Shown here: in pieces, positions 1-12,459 of the stretch | How positions within the stretch are numbered: position 1 is the first letter of the stretch | Layout: the number at the start of each line of letters is the position of its first letter | NCBI RefSeq assembly: GCF_000485595.1 | Contig: NW_014577186.1 | Location: forward strand, 334,348 to 398,347 | Source: Priapulus caudatus | Taxonomy: Eukaryota; Priapulida; Priapulimorpha; Priapulimorphida; Priapulidae | Direction: 5' to 3' | DNA length: 64,000 nucleotides | The notes under the pieces: generated by a model | Database searches by the model: none | Told to the model about the DNA's origin: nothing | What the model saw: the letters and a program-made list of their open reading frames with translations, nothing else | Program-made: the position numbers and the translations under genes

Positions 1-469
1 TATAGTATAGTATAGTATAGTATAGTATAGTATAGTAGAGTAGAGTAGAGTAAAGTAGAATTGTAGAGTAGAGTAGAGTAGAAAGAAAAGTAGCAAATCA
101 CATAGGGTAAAAGTAAATGTTTTAACATATTTAGTTTTGTATATTTAGCTTATAAGTTATGTAAAGATTTATAAATAACCACATTATTAACTTGCAAACA
201 CTTATTGGTGTATTATTATGTCCAGTAAAGGTAAATTCGTGCAAAATATGTACACCAATGTGCTCAAATGCTTCACTAAAACATCACAATTAATTCTGTC
301 ATTGGACTTGGAATTTTGGTCTCGCTCATCGTTTAAAGTATTCTAAAAGATCCGTGCAATGTCGCACACTGGAAATGTAATCATGCATTGGGACATATCA
401 TATATAACTAATTTAGGTTCAATTAAGTGCATGGTAATGAAATGTTTGAATTTTTATATTTATATCTAG
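1..469. repeat. (TATAG)n microsatellite, then AT-rich intron-like sequence
   Basis: The window opens with about ten copies of TATAG grading into GTAGA repeats to about position 85. The rest to 469 is AT-rich and ends in a good splice acceptor (TATATCTAG) before the first DUF885 exon. I see no further exon here, so this is probably the 3' part of an intron of that gene. Confidence 0.7.
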
Positions 470-1237
470 GTACGGCCGATACCTGGATGAAATGTTAAGA
501 GCTTGCCGACTTGTCGTTGATACTGGGATGCATGCATTAAAGTGAGATTATAGCTTTTATATCAGTACGATTTATATGTGATTTCGCTTAATCGGGCTAA
601 CTTTTATATGACGTGTATGAATCTAATAAATTTATACATTTTTCGTGCAATATGTAAGCACGAACTAAATCGGTGTATATTCTTCTGATGGCTATATATT
701 TGTATCAATCTATTCTATATTCGTAAAATAATTGTATAAAGCTTTTTAATGATATATTAATATCGTGACGGGCCGAATCAACTGGTTTCGAGGAAATAGC
801 ATTGCAAAAAATTCTCACTTCTAGTTGGACGAGACAAGACGCTATGGATTTTCTATTTGAAAACATGGGAGACGAATCTGAGAATTCAATAGATAGATAT
901 ATAACTTGGCCGGGTCAGGTACGAACGTGAAAAAAATGCCTATAAACTTATTACAGATGATATAAAAATATGATGATATATAACAATATTTAAAAACTAA
1001 AACATTCAATTTTTAGATTATAAATCAACAAAACACCAAACGTGTGACATCTAATATAAATCATAAATGTGTATAAAACAAATTTGTTTCATTTACAGGC
1101 ATTGGCTTACAAGATAGGTGAACTAAAGATTAACGATGTCAGAAAATACGCCGAAAGCGAATTAGGTAATTTTTTTAAATTACATGAAATTTTCGATATC
1201 TTTGCATAGAACGTAAATAAGCGTTGTGTGTGGGTGC

Positions 1238-1268
<31 letters not shown>

Positions 1269-1273
1269 GATAT

Positions 1274-1304
<31 letters not shown>

Positions 1305-1632
1305 TATATAGATAGAGAGAGAGCTTATATATATATACAGCATGATAAACCAGAGGGTGCTCTCATTTTTATGCAGAGCGTTAGATTGCGTAGGCATTTA
1401 CACGAAGTAAACTGAAATGCACTAATGTCGTTGTTTGTGTAAATGTCACCAGAGACAAACCGTGCGAAATATCATTAACGCCGTCGCCACTGTCTTTTTA
1501 GGTGCGAAATTTAATATCAAAGAGTTCCACGACATCTTTCTAACATTGGGGCCAGGCAATCTTGAACGATTTGAGAGTGCAATCAACGAATATGTCGAGC
1601 AGAACAAAGCGCGTAGTATTAGTTTATTGTAA
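470..1632 (+). CDS. DUF885-family protein, C-terminal exons (5' part outside window)
   Basis: Four exons join in phase: 470-541, 825-918, 1099-1165 and 1502-1632 (stop TAA). All introns are GT-AG. The joined product of about 121 residues reads YLDEMLRACRLVVDTGMHAL, then a segment with RYITWPGQ, ALAYKIGELKI and a closing FNIKEFHDIFLTLGP block. This order (RACRLVVDTGMH, then W/GQALAYKIG, then F-D/E-FHD near the C-terminus) is what I recognise as the end of the DUF885 family, which is common in bacteria and present in some animals. The family's HE..PGHH and EGWALY motifs, thought to form a metallopeptidase-like centre, would lie upstream and are not in the window. The final residues ARSISLL have no evident function. 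The family and frame are well supported; the biochemical role is inferred from family only. Confidence 0.88.
1242..1322. repeat. (TA)n/(GA)n compound microsatellite
   Basis: A run of about 13 TA units is followed by GATA and GA units, inside the last intron of the DUF885 gene. It creates a spurious Ser/Leu/Tyr-rich frame on the minus strand. Confidence 0.9.
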
Positions 1633-2104
1633 CCGTGATGGTGCATAACTATCCAGTACCTCCTCTGACTGAGAATACGATTAGAAATGTATTGTTCGAA
1701 AAGTACGTACGCGAGTAAGTAGCATTGTACTTTGTTTTCGTAAAATACAATTAAGCGTTTTCACTCCCACAGCATGTAGAGAAATGACGTCTGAGAGTTC
1801 TCATATGTTATGCGTACTAATTACGAATAGAATCGCATGATTTATATATGCAAATTGACTGTCGCGATGGTTACAATGTATGATAACTCCAGAATAGATG
1901 GTAAATATTGGAAAAATGGAATATTGCATATGTCATTATCCACTAACCTAGCAGTACCTCGTATAACAGAAAGCGCTAATATAAATAATTATGATACATT
2001 AAAATTATAATGTTGTTATGAAACACCGTGACTAGACGTTCTTTATATGTGCGGTCTTAGAGTCTATTTATATATTCGTTATTCTCAAATTATCCAGTCA
2101 TGTA
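1633..2104. other. 3' flank of DUF885 gene, no feature seen
   Basis: AT-rich sequence after the stop codon. No canonical AATAAA is visible close to the stop, so the end of the transcript is not defined. No reading frame here looks real. Confidence 0.5.
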
Positions 2105-2661
2105 CGCACTACCGCCAGCACCTACACACTTCTATTACCATGCCCGAATGTCCACGCTCGCGCAAACCCGCTCGGGGGTGTCTATATTCAAGCCGGTACG
2201 GGAGATTACGGTACGCATATATTTGCTCATATATTGACTAATCGTGCGTCAATAAACTCAATATTCACAGAGAGTATAGCTAAGACATGTGTCTATAGGT
2301 ATCTAGAATATATTATGCAAATGATCTCCCGTGCCGGCTTGCATATAGACAACCCATACTCTCTGTGAATATTGAGTTTATTGGCGCACGATTAGTCAAT
2401 ATATTAGCAAATATATGCGCGCGAAAGTGAATTACGGATGATTAAATTTCTAAAATTCTAGATACCTATAGACACATGTCTTAGCTATACTCTCTGTAAA
2501 TATTGAGTTTATTGACGCACGATTAGTCAATATATGAGCAAATATATGCGTACCGTAATCTCCCGTACCGGCTTGAATATATAGACACCCCCGAGCGGGT
2601 TTGCGCGAGCGTGGACATTCGGGCATGGTAATAGAAGTGTGTAGGTGCTGGCGGTAGTGCG
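2105..2661. mobile_element. Large foldback (inverted-repeat) element
   Basis: A left arm at 2105-2309 is the near-perfect reverse complement of a right arm at 2455-2661, about 205 bp each. The arms share, for example, the GCACTACCGCCAGCACC / GGTGCTGGCGGTAGTGC pair. The roughly 145-bp spacer carries a third, partial and diverged copy of arm sequence (about 2325-2425), so the element has been partly duplicated internally. No coding capacity is seen; the frames here are mirror images of each other. It is a foldback-type or non-autonomous DNA transposon; I could not define a target-site duplication. Confidence 0.8.
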
Positions 2662-2739
2662 TGCGCGCGCGTCCGTGCGTGCGTGCACGTGTTCGTATGT
2701 GTACGCGCGGAGCTGATAATATGCGCACATAATTCTCAT

Positions 2740-3900
2740 AATTTTATATACAGTAATGTGATCATAATTCGAAAGTGCTAATTACGAACAATACAAATAT
2801 GTGACAATTGAAATACATTATGTTAAAATCTTGAAATACGCGTACGTATCAGACATAGGCCTACATCACATCTTGTATTATATTTATATTCATTATAACG
2901 TGCAGGCAGAATAATTACTGGTGTGAACGGGATATGTGACAGACGACAGTCAGTATGGGCAGCAGATGTTCCGTAAGTCAGCAAAATGTAGAATAAGAAT
3001 TAAGAATACCAAAATACTAATATAAAAATACTATTTACCATGCGATGGCATATTGCTCTAAAACGCTAAATGAAGGATGTGCTACACTTTAATTAACGGT
3101 CAAGTTTAAAAAAAAGGTTATCTATAGCAGCAATTTTAATTAAAAATTGGTAGCCTATTCTATATTTCCCGTGTCTTACAAGCAGGATATATAAGTAATA
3201 GAGTTTCGTTTATGTTCGAGTGTATGGGGATGTTCACGATGATTGGCAGCTGAAAGTCCAGCTGAAAGTCATCATCACTTAACCTATCATCATAGACTAA
3301 GAATAACAGTTATTCTTAGTCTATGATATTATCTACCACAAAGAGCTATATTATACATAGTATATATTAGTATATATAGTATATATTAGTATATATAGTA
3401 TACTGGTATATATTATACATAGTATATATTATACATAGTATATATTATACATAGTATAATATAGCTCCTTGATCTATCAAACAGTCACGTCGAATTTCTC
3501 GTTGCCTCTACAGCTAACGAAAACCATAGGGCCAGTAGTGCATGCTACCATATACCTAATATAGCGAGAACACCACGCTCAGTGTTACTGGCAAACATTG
3601 ATCGCGAAAAGGATCGATACAATCAATCATCAATATTGATATAAACCCGTAGCTTCCAATTACCAAATCTCACTGCCGGGTCTCTCCGTCGAGGTCGCAG
3701 GCCCGCATTCCTGTTCGCGTTACCCTATTTTATGTACACACAACTGCGTCATGCTCTACGTACATACGTACGTACACAGCAGCGCCCCCGCTACGCCGCT
3801 CGCAGTCTCGCACACATTGCCCATTCCCTCTGTTACTGTTTTCGTCAGTCGACGCACAGCATCGGAGCAGCGTAGGTTATATCTTATTAGAGATCCCCGG
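2740..3900. other. Intergenic region with short palindromes
   Basis: AT-rich sequence without a supported gene. A perfect 18-bp palindrome with a 3-nt loop lies at 3289-3327 (arms ATCATAGACTAAGAATAA). A TATATA/TACATAG-rich stretch at about 3345-3470 is bounded by inverted GAGCTATATTATAC / GTATAATATAGCTC ends. Its right end (about 3600-3900) becomes GC-richer and is the likely promoter and 5' UTR of the next gene. Confidence 0.55.
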
Positions 3901-3917
3901 ATTCACTATTCTCAACG

Positions 3918-6900
3918 ATGGCGGTGAGTTTTGATGCAAGTGACAGCTAATCAAATTCGCGACGACAGTTTTAAGATAGCGGCTCGGTCCGATCCGGTTG
4001 GATCCACTGCTATTCGTCTGCTAAACAGATAGATCCACCGCATAGACGGTATTGGCAGGTTGCGCGTAACGGTGGGCGGTGTACGTGTTCAGTCTGCACA
4101 CATTGTTCAGTACTTGTGACGTCGGGTTTGATTAGAGCATACATAACTACATTTTAATTGCAAGCAATACATAATATGGCATGTAATTAGTATTGGCCTA
4201 TGTTTACATCTCATTGCTGCCGTAGAACACATTGTATGAACTGGACCTCTTGAGAACAGCGATCGTACTGAACTAACTCTCAGTATTGACTTGCTATTAA
4301 TTATCAGAATTAAATAGTACGCGCGGGACATAAAAGCAAGCTGGCAAACAATGATATAGGTCATCTGCCATATTAACTGAGGCGTTTAATGGCGCTGCGG
4401 TGTCCATTGCTAAAGCCTGCGCGAATGAAGGCGGCCATGTCCGGTCACTGCGGAGAAATGATGATTTCAAGGTCGCCGTGTGCGGATCGAGTGGATGGAT
4501 GGATATACATAGCACACTGCTCGTAGCCTACACGCGGCGGGTAGACGAGACAGAGGTTATAAATACTCGCTTAGCCTTAGTACATAAGGATGGACGCGCC
4601 CATATCCTACATCCTTAAGAGCTTGTCTGGCGGCGTTGCGACTCTCACGCGAAATAGAAACACGAACGATGGTTATTACACGCCTCGCGTTTTAAATCGC
4701 GTTATTGTTGGCAGACGCGCATGCGGGTGAGATTGGACAACAGCGTAAGCCAACCCGCGCTCAGGAATGAGGGTTAGAGAACAGATTTCTAGTCAACGAA
4801 CTCAAAAATGTCACGTATCGTTTAGAGAAGAGATTCGTCGTGCAAAAACGTATGCAGCACGAAGTACTCTACATTGATTCTTTATGACGCCAAGAAATAT
4901 ATGCACGTAGTGGTAGTTAGTGAAAAAAAAGATGAGTAGGGAGGCACCTTATAAGCACACATGGCAGTGATAGTGGCATGGTAAATACAAATGGAAGTGA
5001 CAATTAAGTGCCAGTAAACGCGACAGTGACAAACTAAGTGCAACTGGCAGTGACAAGTGTCAGTGACAGTGACAGTTATTAAGAGCAGCGAAAACAATAA
5101 GTACACACGTAATGTGTAATGTGTAATACACTAGCCCGACTTGAACAAAAGCTGAATTTGATCTAGTTTCACGAAACATTAACAAAATAAGATGTATAGT
5201 TCTATCATACACGGATTAGATTTAAAATCAAATCGCGTGCCTCTAAGACTGTGTCTCGCGTGACAATAGAATATGGTGCTTCAACTTTAAAAATGTGCCA
5301 AATCAGGCTACAACAGATCGTAACCCATTCCCCCACGCAGCCCTCTGCTCCGTTGTTTAAATGTCATGATTATTTTTGGGTACAAACGATTTGCATCGAA
5401 TTTCGCTCTCCTCATTCGCGCGGCTGCTACATCTTCTAGTCTGCCCTTCATGCCTGCGTACGCTGCATGCTTGTGTCGATGTAGAAATCATTTCCTGGTT
5501 TACCTACTGTAGATGTGCGAAGGCTATATAGTTGCATTGCTACCATACAACACGAAATGACTATGTTAGGGTCCGTTGCCTTCAGTTTGCTAGCGAAAAC
5601 TATGTAATTAAGCCAAGTAATTTCAGTTGCCATTAACCATATCCACAAAAACTAAAGTACGAGCGCGCTTTTATATATATATGTCTACATCATGCAAAAC
5701 CCTTTGGTTTATCGAAACGCGGTTAACGTAGTTAGTATATAACATAAGTTAGGGTAGCGGTCCTGTTTAGGGTTCATTAGGATTGCCATGGTTAGAGTAA
5801 CGGTTACAGTGTTGATAAGCTTAAAACAAATATAATGATTGCTATTTTTCTGCCTTGATCTATTTTTAAGTGCGAGATCAATACGCGTATATACGTAACC
5901 GTGGGGGTTTGAACAGTGGAAAATGTTAATTGAAGTATGCCGCACTGTTATCATGCTTTAGATATAGCCTATTTCACTTCCGCGCTTCTATAAATACACT
6001 GTAGAGCGGGCATCATATATCAAAAGATAAACTATATGAGGTTGATATTTCATCAATAAAACCCTTTTATCGGCATACCCTAACTGTATGAGGTTGGGGG
6101 TCGCGAGAAGTGCAAATAACCTGATCTCGTACTATTGCAAGTAGTGTAGGCAGGGGTGGTAGCGGCGGGGCGGGGACCTTTAACAAAACCGCTCAAGCAC
6201 CCCCTTTCGCGGGAGTTAAACGGGTTTGTTTTTGAACCCCTACGTTGACTATATCGATCTGTAGAGACTTTATTAGCGCATTATTGTGCCCTGCCGAGGA
6301 CCGTCGTACTTCCCGCCAATGAAGAGTAAACTGCTAGTGCTTGCAGCTTCCAGTGTTCCTACATCCCTTGCCCTGCCAGTGAGCGTGTACACTGTACACG
6401 GACCACACGCATAACAACGTCGTCAGCTGGCTTTGTGTGCTCGCGGCGGAATTGTTTGGGGAGAGGGTTCGGAGGTTCTGCACGTATGGCCTGGGAAGGG
6501 GTTACGAGGATTCACACAGTGCCTGGGGTTGTGTGTGTGTGTTGGTGAGGGTGGGGTGGGGTGAAGGTTCGAGCTTCTTTACAGTATACCGCATAGTACC
6601 GTTTTCGCTTTTCGGTGTTTCATTTTGCAATATCACAAATAACGCGTGTCGCAATAAATAATGGATAATTATCTATTCCCTTTATTCAACATTACCTGCA
6701 CAAAGCCATATTTACGATTCCCTTTGCCGCACTTGCAAAAATGTTTCCCCGCCTTAAGTGTGGGCCTTTGATCCCAATTATGTGAAGCCTGGTCAAACGT
6801 ACTACGATGTGATGCATCCACAGTTAAACGATAGTGTGAAGCCGCAGCCCACGTAGACTGTCTGTGCTTATACCAACATTACTGCCGGCAGGGAATGAAT

Positions 6901-9900
6901 GAAGGGGGTGGATTTGCGCAGGAAACCGTAATGATGACAGATGGAGATTCACAGTGGGGTTAACATAGCAAAATGCTTCGCGTTACACTCAATTTCTTAG
7001 CGTGTAGATAAAACGAGTTTACCCCTCACCGCGTTGACGCCGGACAGTGATCCAGTTGTACGCCTGACAAATCGATCGGCATATATTTATTCATGCTCGT
7101 GACACCAGATCTATGTCGAGAGCAATTAATTTTATGCGTGCAGAGCTAACTAGGTCTACACATTGTACTGACGCATGCGCACCTCATGCACGCGATGTCA
7201 CTGACTCGATATTCGTAGTCGTCTGCTAACATCACGCGCATACAGCAGCGTAACGATGGTAACGACCAATCACAGCAGGTCGGCAGCGAGTTTATATCGT
7301 ATATGCGCTACACCCATGTATTTATGCAGCGCCAGCAAATCAAATATTCGTCGCAGTAGGCTTGCTCACGCGTGGTCGGTACACTGCGGCTGAGCACCGT
7401 GCGTTTATTATATACGTTATACGTTATATTATATACGTTATATCAGGAGTCTATCAATAGACTCCTGGTTATATGCTTGGGCTGTCTTGAGAGTCGACTG
7501 CGTGCATTCGGGTTTTGGCCCCGAGGCTGTCGGGGACCCGATGGGGTTTCCGACGTCGTGTGTCAACCAGGCTTACGCAAACATATAGCAACAACGATAC
7601 ACATTCTGTAGCGAATGTAAGCGACATGTGTATAAATTCATCGTAGGCCTATGCGTTGGAACAGCTTGGTCACAGTTTAGTCTATATTTATGTATGTATA
7701 ATGTATTTTAATATAATGCTAATTTTGTTGATTTGCAGGCACCACAGCCAGCTCCACAGGGTAAGTATTATCAGGAGATAATGAAGACAAATATTTGTCT
7801 TCATTAACTCCTGGTATTATATATCTTCACATCTGCGCTAAAGTCACGTAGCGCACTAAAATTCAAGGCACTGTAAATTTTATTTGCTTTGAAGACAAAT
7901 ATGATTTGAGAGATACATATCTTCAAGAGCATATAAAGAAGACCTTCTTTGTATGCTCTTGATATCTTGATAGATATATGCATTCTGAAAAGTACAGGTA
8001 GGTGATTGTGTTATTATATAGCTCTGCTGTTGATTCCTGCTACAGATAATTAATGCACTAGGCTGATATAACCACCAATATTGTTTGCTATATATGTATC
8101 GGCAAAAATTAAGGTTTCTAATTTTCAGTGACCAGACTCGGATTTCCGGTGTAGACCAGTAATAGACAATCTTGATTGGTTTCTGCCGAATTAGTATAAA
8201 CGTACATCTACACATGTAACAATTAAATCTATAACACGAACGAAAATATTACAAATCTAGTTTCCACGATTTAATGATTCAGTTTGGTTACGGGAAATTA
8301 GAAATCTTTAGCGATTATTCTTATGACGTAGTCGACTAACCCGAGCATGTGCTTAAGTTAATTGCCTTGCATGTTGCATGCGTAGAAGGGTATCCACTAG
8401 CAGCAGGTGGGCCATCGCCAGATGCTGGAAGTAAGACCATATTAAACCCACAAACTACACCAGCCGATATCATCACCAACCGTCGGGCTGGATCAACACA
8501 CCAAAGTAGCACTGGTGAGACATTACTTGGTGGTTTATGGTTTAAGTAGGCTCCTATTTAGCTGAGCACAGAGAAAGATACTGTGATGTATACTAGTCAT
8601 TATCAATATGGTTATCTACGAACATTATGTGAGCATACTGTCTCGTTTGTTTATGTGTAATGATGTGGAGATATATATAGTGAGAGAAATTATATATAAA
8701 ACAATCATTTTGTTAATGGCATTCCGCAGAGCTGCCAGCTATGAAGAAATCTGACTCACAGCCCACTGAACCTTTGCCAGTGGAAGGACTAGTGAACATG
8801 CCAACAGTGACTCCCAAACACGCAGCAACAACAGACCCAAATCTCGTCAACATTCCATATTCAGAGATGCTAGACAAGTTAGGAGAAAAGAGAGTTGAGG
8901 AACCGATGTTAGCTCCAAAGCAGGAAAAATCAGTAAGCGTTCAGCTCGCCCCAAACAGCAGAAAACCAGACGTTTCATCAGAAAAAGGCAAACCGTTATA
9001 ATACCACCAAAACATATCTCCTGAACCGCAACCAACAAACGCCAAATCTTGTCAACATTCCATATTCAGAGATGCTAGATAATGGGAAAAAGAGTTGAGG
9101 AAGCCGGATGTTGGCTCCAAAGCAGGAAAAATCAGTAGCGTCAGCCCAACAGCAACAAACCAGCACGTTTCATCACAAAGGAAACGTATAATACCACCAA
9201 AAAATATCTCGCTGAACACGCAACAACAAACAGACGCCAAATCTTGTCAACATTCCATATCAGAGAGGCTAGACAATTTGGGAAAAAAGAAAGGAGAACG
9301 GGATGTGCTCAAAGCAGGAAAAATCAGTAGCGTCAGCCCCAACAGCAACAAAACCAACAAAACCAGACGTTTCATCAGAAAGAAAACCAATAATACGACC
9401 AACAATATCTCCTGAACACGCCACAACAACAGACCCAAATCTCGTTACCTTCCATACAGATATTCTAGACAAGTTAGGAGAAAAGAAAGTTGAGGAACCG
9501 ATGTTAGCTCCAAAGCAGGAAAAATCAGTAGCGTCAGCCCCAACAGCAACAAAACCAACAAAACCAGACTTCATACAAAAGGAACGTATAATAGCCACCA
9601 AAAATATCTCCTGAACCACGCAACAACAACAGACCCAAATCTTGTCAACATCCATATTCAGAGATGCTAGACAAGAGAGAAAAAAGTGGGAAACCGATGT
9701 TAGCTCCAAAACAGGAAAAATCAGTAGCGTCAGCCCCAACAGCAACAAAACCAGACGTTTCATCAGAAAGGAAACGTATAATACCACCAAAAATATCTCC
9801 TGAACACGCAACAACAACAGACCCAAATCTTGTCAACATTCCATATTCAGAGATGCTAGACAAGTTGGGAGAAAAGAAATTCGAGGAACCGATGTTAGCT

Positions 9901-11765
9901 CCAAAACAGGAAAAATCAGTAGCCGTCAGCCCAACAGCACAAAACCAGACGTTTCATCAGAAAGGAAACCTATAATAGCACCAACAATATATCCCGAACA
10001 CGCAACAACAACAGACCCAAATCTTGTCAACATTCCATATTCAGAGATGCTAGATAAGTTAGGAGAAAAGAGAGTTGAGGAAACCGATGTTAGCTCAAAA
10101 CAGGAAAAAATCAGTACGTCAGCCCCCAACAGCAACAAAACCAGACGTTCATCAGAAAGAAAACCAATAATACACCAAAATATCTCCTGAACCCGCAACA
10201 ACAACAGACCCAAATCTTGTCAACATTCCATATTCAGAGATGCTAGATAAGTTAGGAGAAAAGAGAGTTGAGGAACCGATGTTAGCTTCAAAACAGGAAA
10301 AATCAGTAGCGTCAGCCCCAACAGCAACAAAACCAGACGTTTCATCAGGAAACGTATAATACCGACCAAAAATACTCCTGAATCCCGCCACACAACAAAC
10401 AGACCCAAATCTCGTCAACATTCCATATTCAGAGATACTAAGACAAGTAGAGGAGAAAAGAAGTCGAGGAAACCGATGTTAGCTGCCAAAGCAGGAAAAA
10501 TCAGTAGCGTCAGCCCCAACAGCAACAAAACCAGACGTTTCATCAGAAAGGAAACCTATAATAGCACCAACAATATATCCCGAACACGCAACACAACAAC
10601 AGACCAAATCTTGTCAACATTCCATATTCAGAGATGCTAGACAAGTTAGGAGAAAAGAGAGTTGAGGAACCGATGTTAGCTCCAAAGCAGGAAAAATCAG
10701 TAGCGTCAGCCCCAACAGCAACAAAACCAGAGCTGTTTCAATCAGAAAGAAAAACGCGTATAATACCACCAAAAATATCTCCTGAACCCGCAACAACAAC
10801 AGACCCAAATCTTGTCAACATTCCATATTCAGAGATACTAGACAAGTTAGGAGAAAAGAAAGTCGAGGAACCGATGTTAGCTCCAAAGCAGGAAAAATCA
10901 GTAGCGTCAGCCCCAACAGCAACAAAACCAGACGTTTCATCAGAAAGGAAACGTATAATAAGCCCAACCAATATCTCCTGAACACGCAACAACACAGACC
11001 CAACTCTTCAACATTCCATATTCAGAGATGCTAGACAAGTTGGGAGAAAAGAGAGTTGAGGAACCGATGTTAGCTCCAAAGCAGGAAAAATCAGTAGCAT
11101 CAGCCCCAACAGCAACAAAACCATCAGAGACTTCCACACATGCGACAACAACAGACCCAAATCTTGTTAACATTATATATTCAGAGAAACTCGATAAGTT
11201 AGGAGATAAGAAAGCTAATGAAGCTATGGTAGCTCCAACGCAGGACAAATCGGTGTCCTCTGCTCCATTAGCAACAAAACCAACAGACGTAACATCAGAA
11301 CGACCGCCAATAATTGTGCCAACAATATCTCCCAAACGCGCAACGACAACGGATCCAAATTTGGTCAACATTCCATATTCGGCAAAACTCGACATGTTAG
11401 GAGAAAGCAGCGTCGGAGAACCGCACTTGCATGCTGACGCCAACAAGGCTGCGGTCACTGCGGCAAGCGGCAGTCAGCTGGAGCCAACCGAGCACGTCAT
11501 AGACTTGAGTGAATCACGGCAGGTGCATTCCACGGCGAACGTCACCGCTCGGAAACCGATCGTTGAGCCGCTCATCATCCCAAAATACATCGCACCTCTC
11601 GGCGATGAAGATGAAAGTGACGAAGGACTGCATTCGGACGAGCCGAGCATTGACGACGAGCTCAGTTCTGAAGAATCCGAATCGGAGGAAGATGGCGCCG
11701 CCGCTGCTGATGCGGCTCCTCTGGGATGGTGGGCTTGGTTAGTTCGGCTACTGTGGCCATTCTAG
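3918..11765 (+). CDS. Unrecognised protein with 65-residue tandem repeats, acidic region and Trp-rich C-terminus
   Basis: Exons 3918-3923 (ATGGCG, then GTGAGT), 7739-7760, 8407-8514 and 8730-11765 join in phase. The start reads MAAPQPAPQGGPSPDAG. Exon 4 carries about 14 copies of a unit near 195 bp (65 residues) whose core is TTDPNLVNIPYSEMLDKLGE, followed by PMLAPKQEKSVASAPTATKP and a basic SSERKRIIPP stretch. The C-terminus has an Asp/Glu/Ser-rich segment (DEDESDEGLHSDEPS, SSEESESEED) and ends in WWAWLVRLLWPF at the stop, 11765. Inside the array (about 8930-11000) the frame is broken several times by 1-2-bp indels. The first unit and the last two to three units are open, so I suspect uncorrected sequencing errors rather than decay, but decay is possible. 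No known domain is recognised. The Pro/Thr/Lys composition suggests a disordered protein; the hydrophobic tail could contact a membrane, which is inference. Confidence 0.72.
3924..7738 (+). other. First intron (3.8 kb) of the 65-residue-repeat gene
   Basis: Begins GTGAGT and ends TTGCAG. It contains a G-rich patch at about 6150-6240, a TG-rich stretch at about 6520-6570 and a TCAGGAG hairpin at 7443-7473. Several short open frames on both strands show no recognisable protein, no splice support and no codon pattern; I do not call them genes. Confidence 0.6.
7443..7473. mobile_element. TCAGGAG hairpin, copy 1
   Basis: ATCAGGAGTCTAT followed by its inverted partner ATAGACTCCTGGT. This is a perfect short hairpin whose ends match six other loci in the window. 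It lies in intron 1 of the 65-residue-repeat gene. Confidence 0.7.
7770..7817. mobile_element. TCAGGAG hairpin, copy 2
   Basis: Ends TATCAGGAG and CTCCTGGTA enclose the palindrome AATGAAGACAAATA / TATTTGTCTTCATT. It lies a few bases after the donor of exon 2 (GTAAGTATT), so it sits at the very start of that intron. Confidence 0.75.
8775..11420 (+). repeat. About 14 tandem copies of a 195-bp coding repeat
   Basis: The landmark CATTCCATATTCAGAG recurs, sometimes mutated, at about 8851, 9056, 9251, 9448, 9648, 9837, 10031, 10224, 10419, 10618, 10819, 11012, 11171 and 11369. Spacings are 189-205 bp apart from one short unit of 159 bp. The last two units are the most diverged, as expected for edge units of an array that homogenises by unequal exchange. 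Confidence 0.93.
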
Positions 11766-12448
11766 ATGGATGGCACAGCTTTTTTATCTGTGGGTAAGAA
11801 GCTAGTTGGGGGGATTCACGAACTATTGAGAGGTACTAAGAAGCTTCGAGGCAACATCATGTACTACACTGTGTAAAGCATTATGTAATGGTAGAAGCGC
11901 TAATGTTTTATTATAGTCTTATTACGACTGGTTTAGTTTATCGTTGGTAATGTTGCCATGATTACGCAAGGAGAATAATAATTATGTAAAGGTTACATTA
12001 TCAAGTAAATACTTAGTATGTAACGGTAGGAAAATATCTATCATGCAAATGTACATCATTGTAAATCATTGTAAAAAAAATATTCTTTATATAAAAAAGC
12101 TTTCCTATTTCTAATCGCATTTATAATTAAAAACGCACATATATTGTGTTGTACACGTTTTAATTATATCAGGTACCGGGTTGTCGTAGTAGCAGTAAGG
12201 TAGTGGCAAATATGTAGTTGGTAATTATATTCATATTGAATTTTATTAAGACCTACATCACGAGTCATCGCTGGAATAGAAGAAACTCCGCGAATTTTGA
12301 AAACATGTATTACTATTATATTGATTATGTATAAACTGTGTACTATAATGTATATTACATCTTTATAGTTATAAATTATAAAGAACCCCGTTTCTTACGT
12401 TTCGATTATCTTTGTTTGCTTTGTTCGCGATAATTACACTTGGTTGGA

Positions 12449-12454
12449 AATAAA
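12449..12454 (+). promoter_or_regulatory. Candidate poly(A) signal AATAAA
   Basis: First clean AATAAA downstream of the stop at 11765. It would give a 3' UTR of about 700 nt for the 65-residue-repeat gene. Nearer variants in the AT-rich 3' region (about 12090-12140) are also possible. Confidence 0.35.
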
Positions 12455-12459
12455 GATTA

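Noticed and set aside
4297-4618. Overlapping 72-residue frames on both strands
   Set aside because: In the first intron of the 65-residue-repeat gene; no known family and mutually overlapping.
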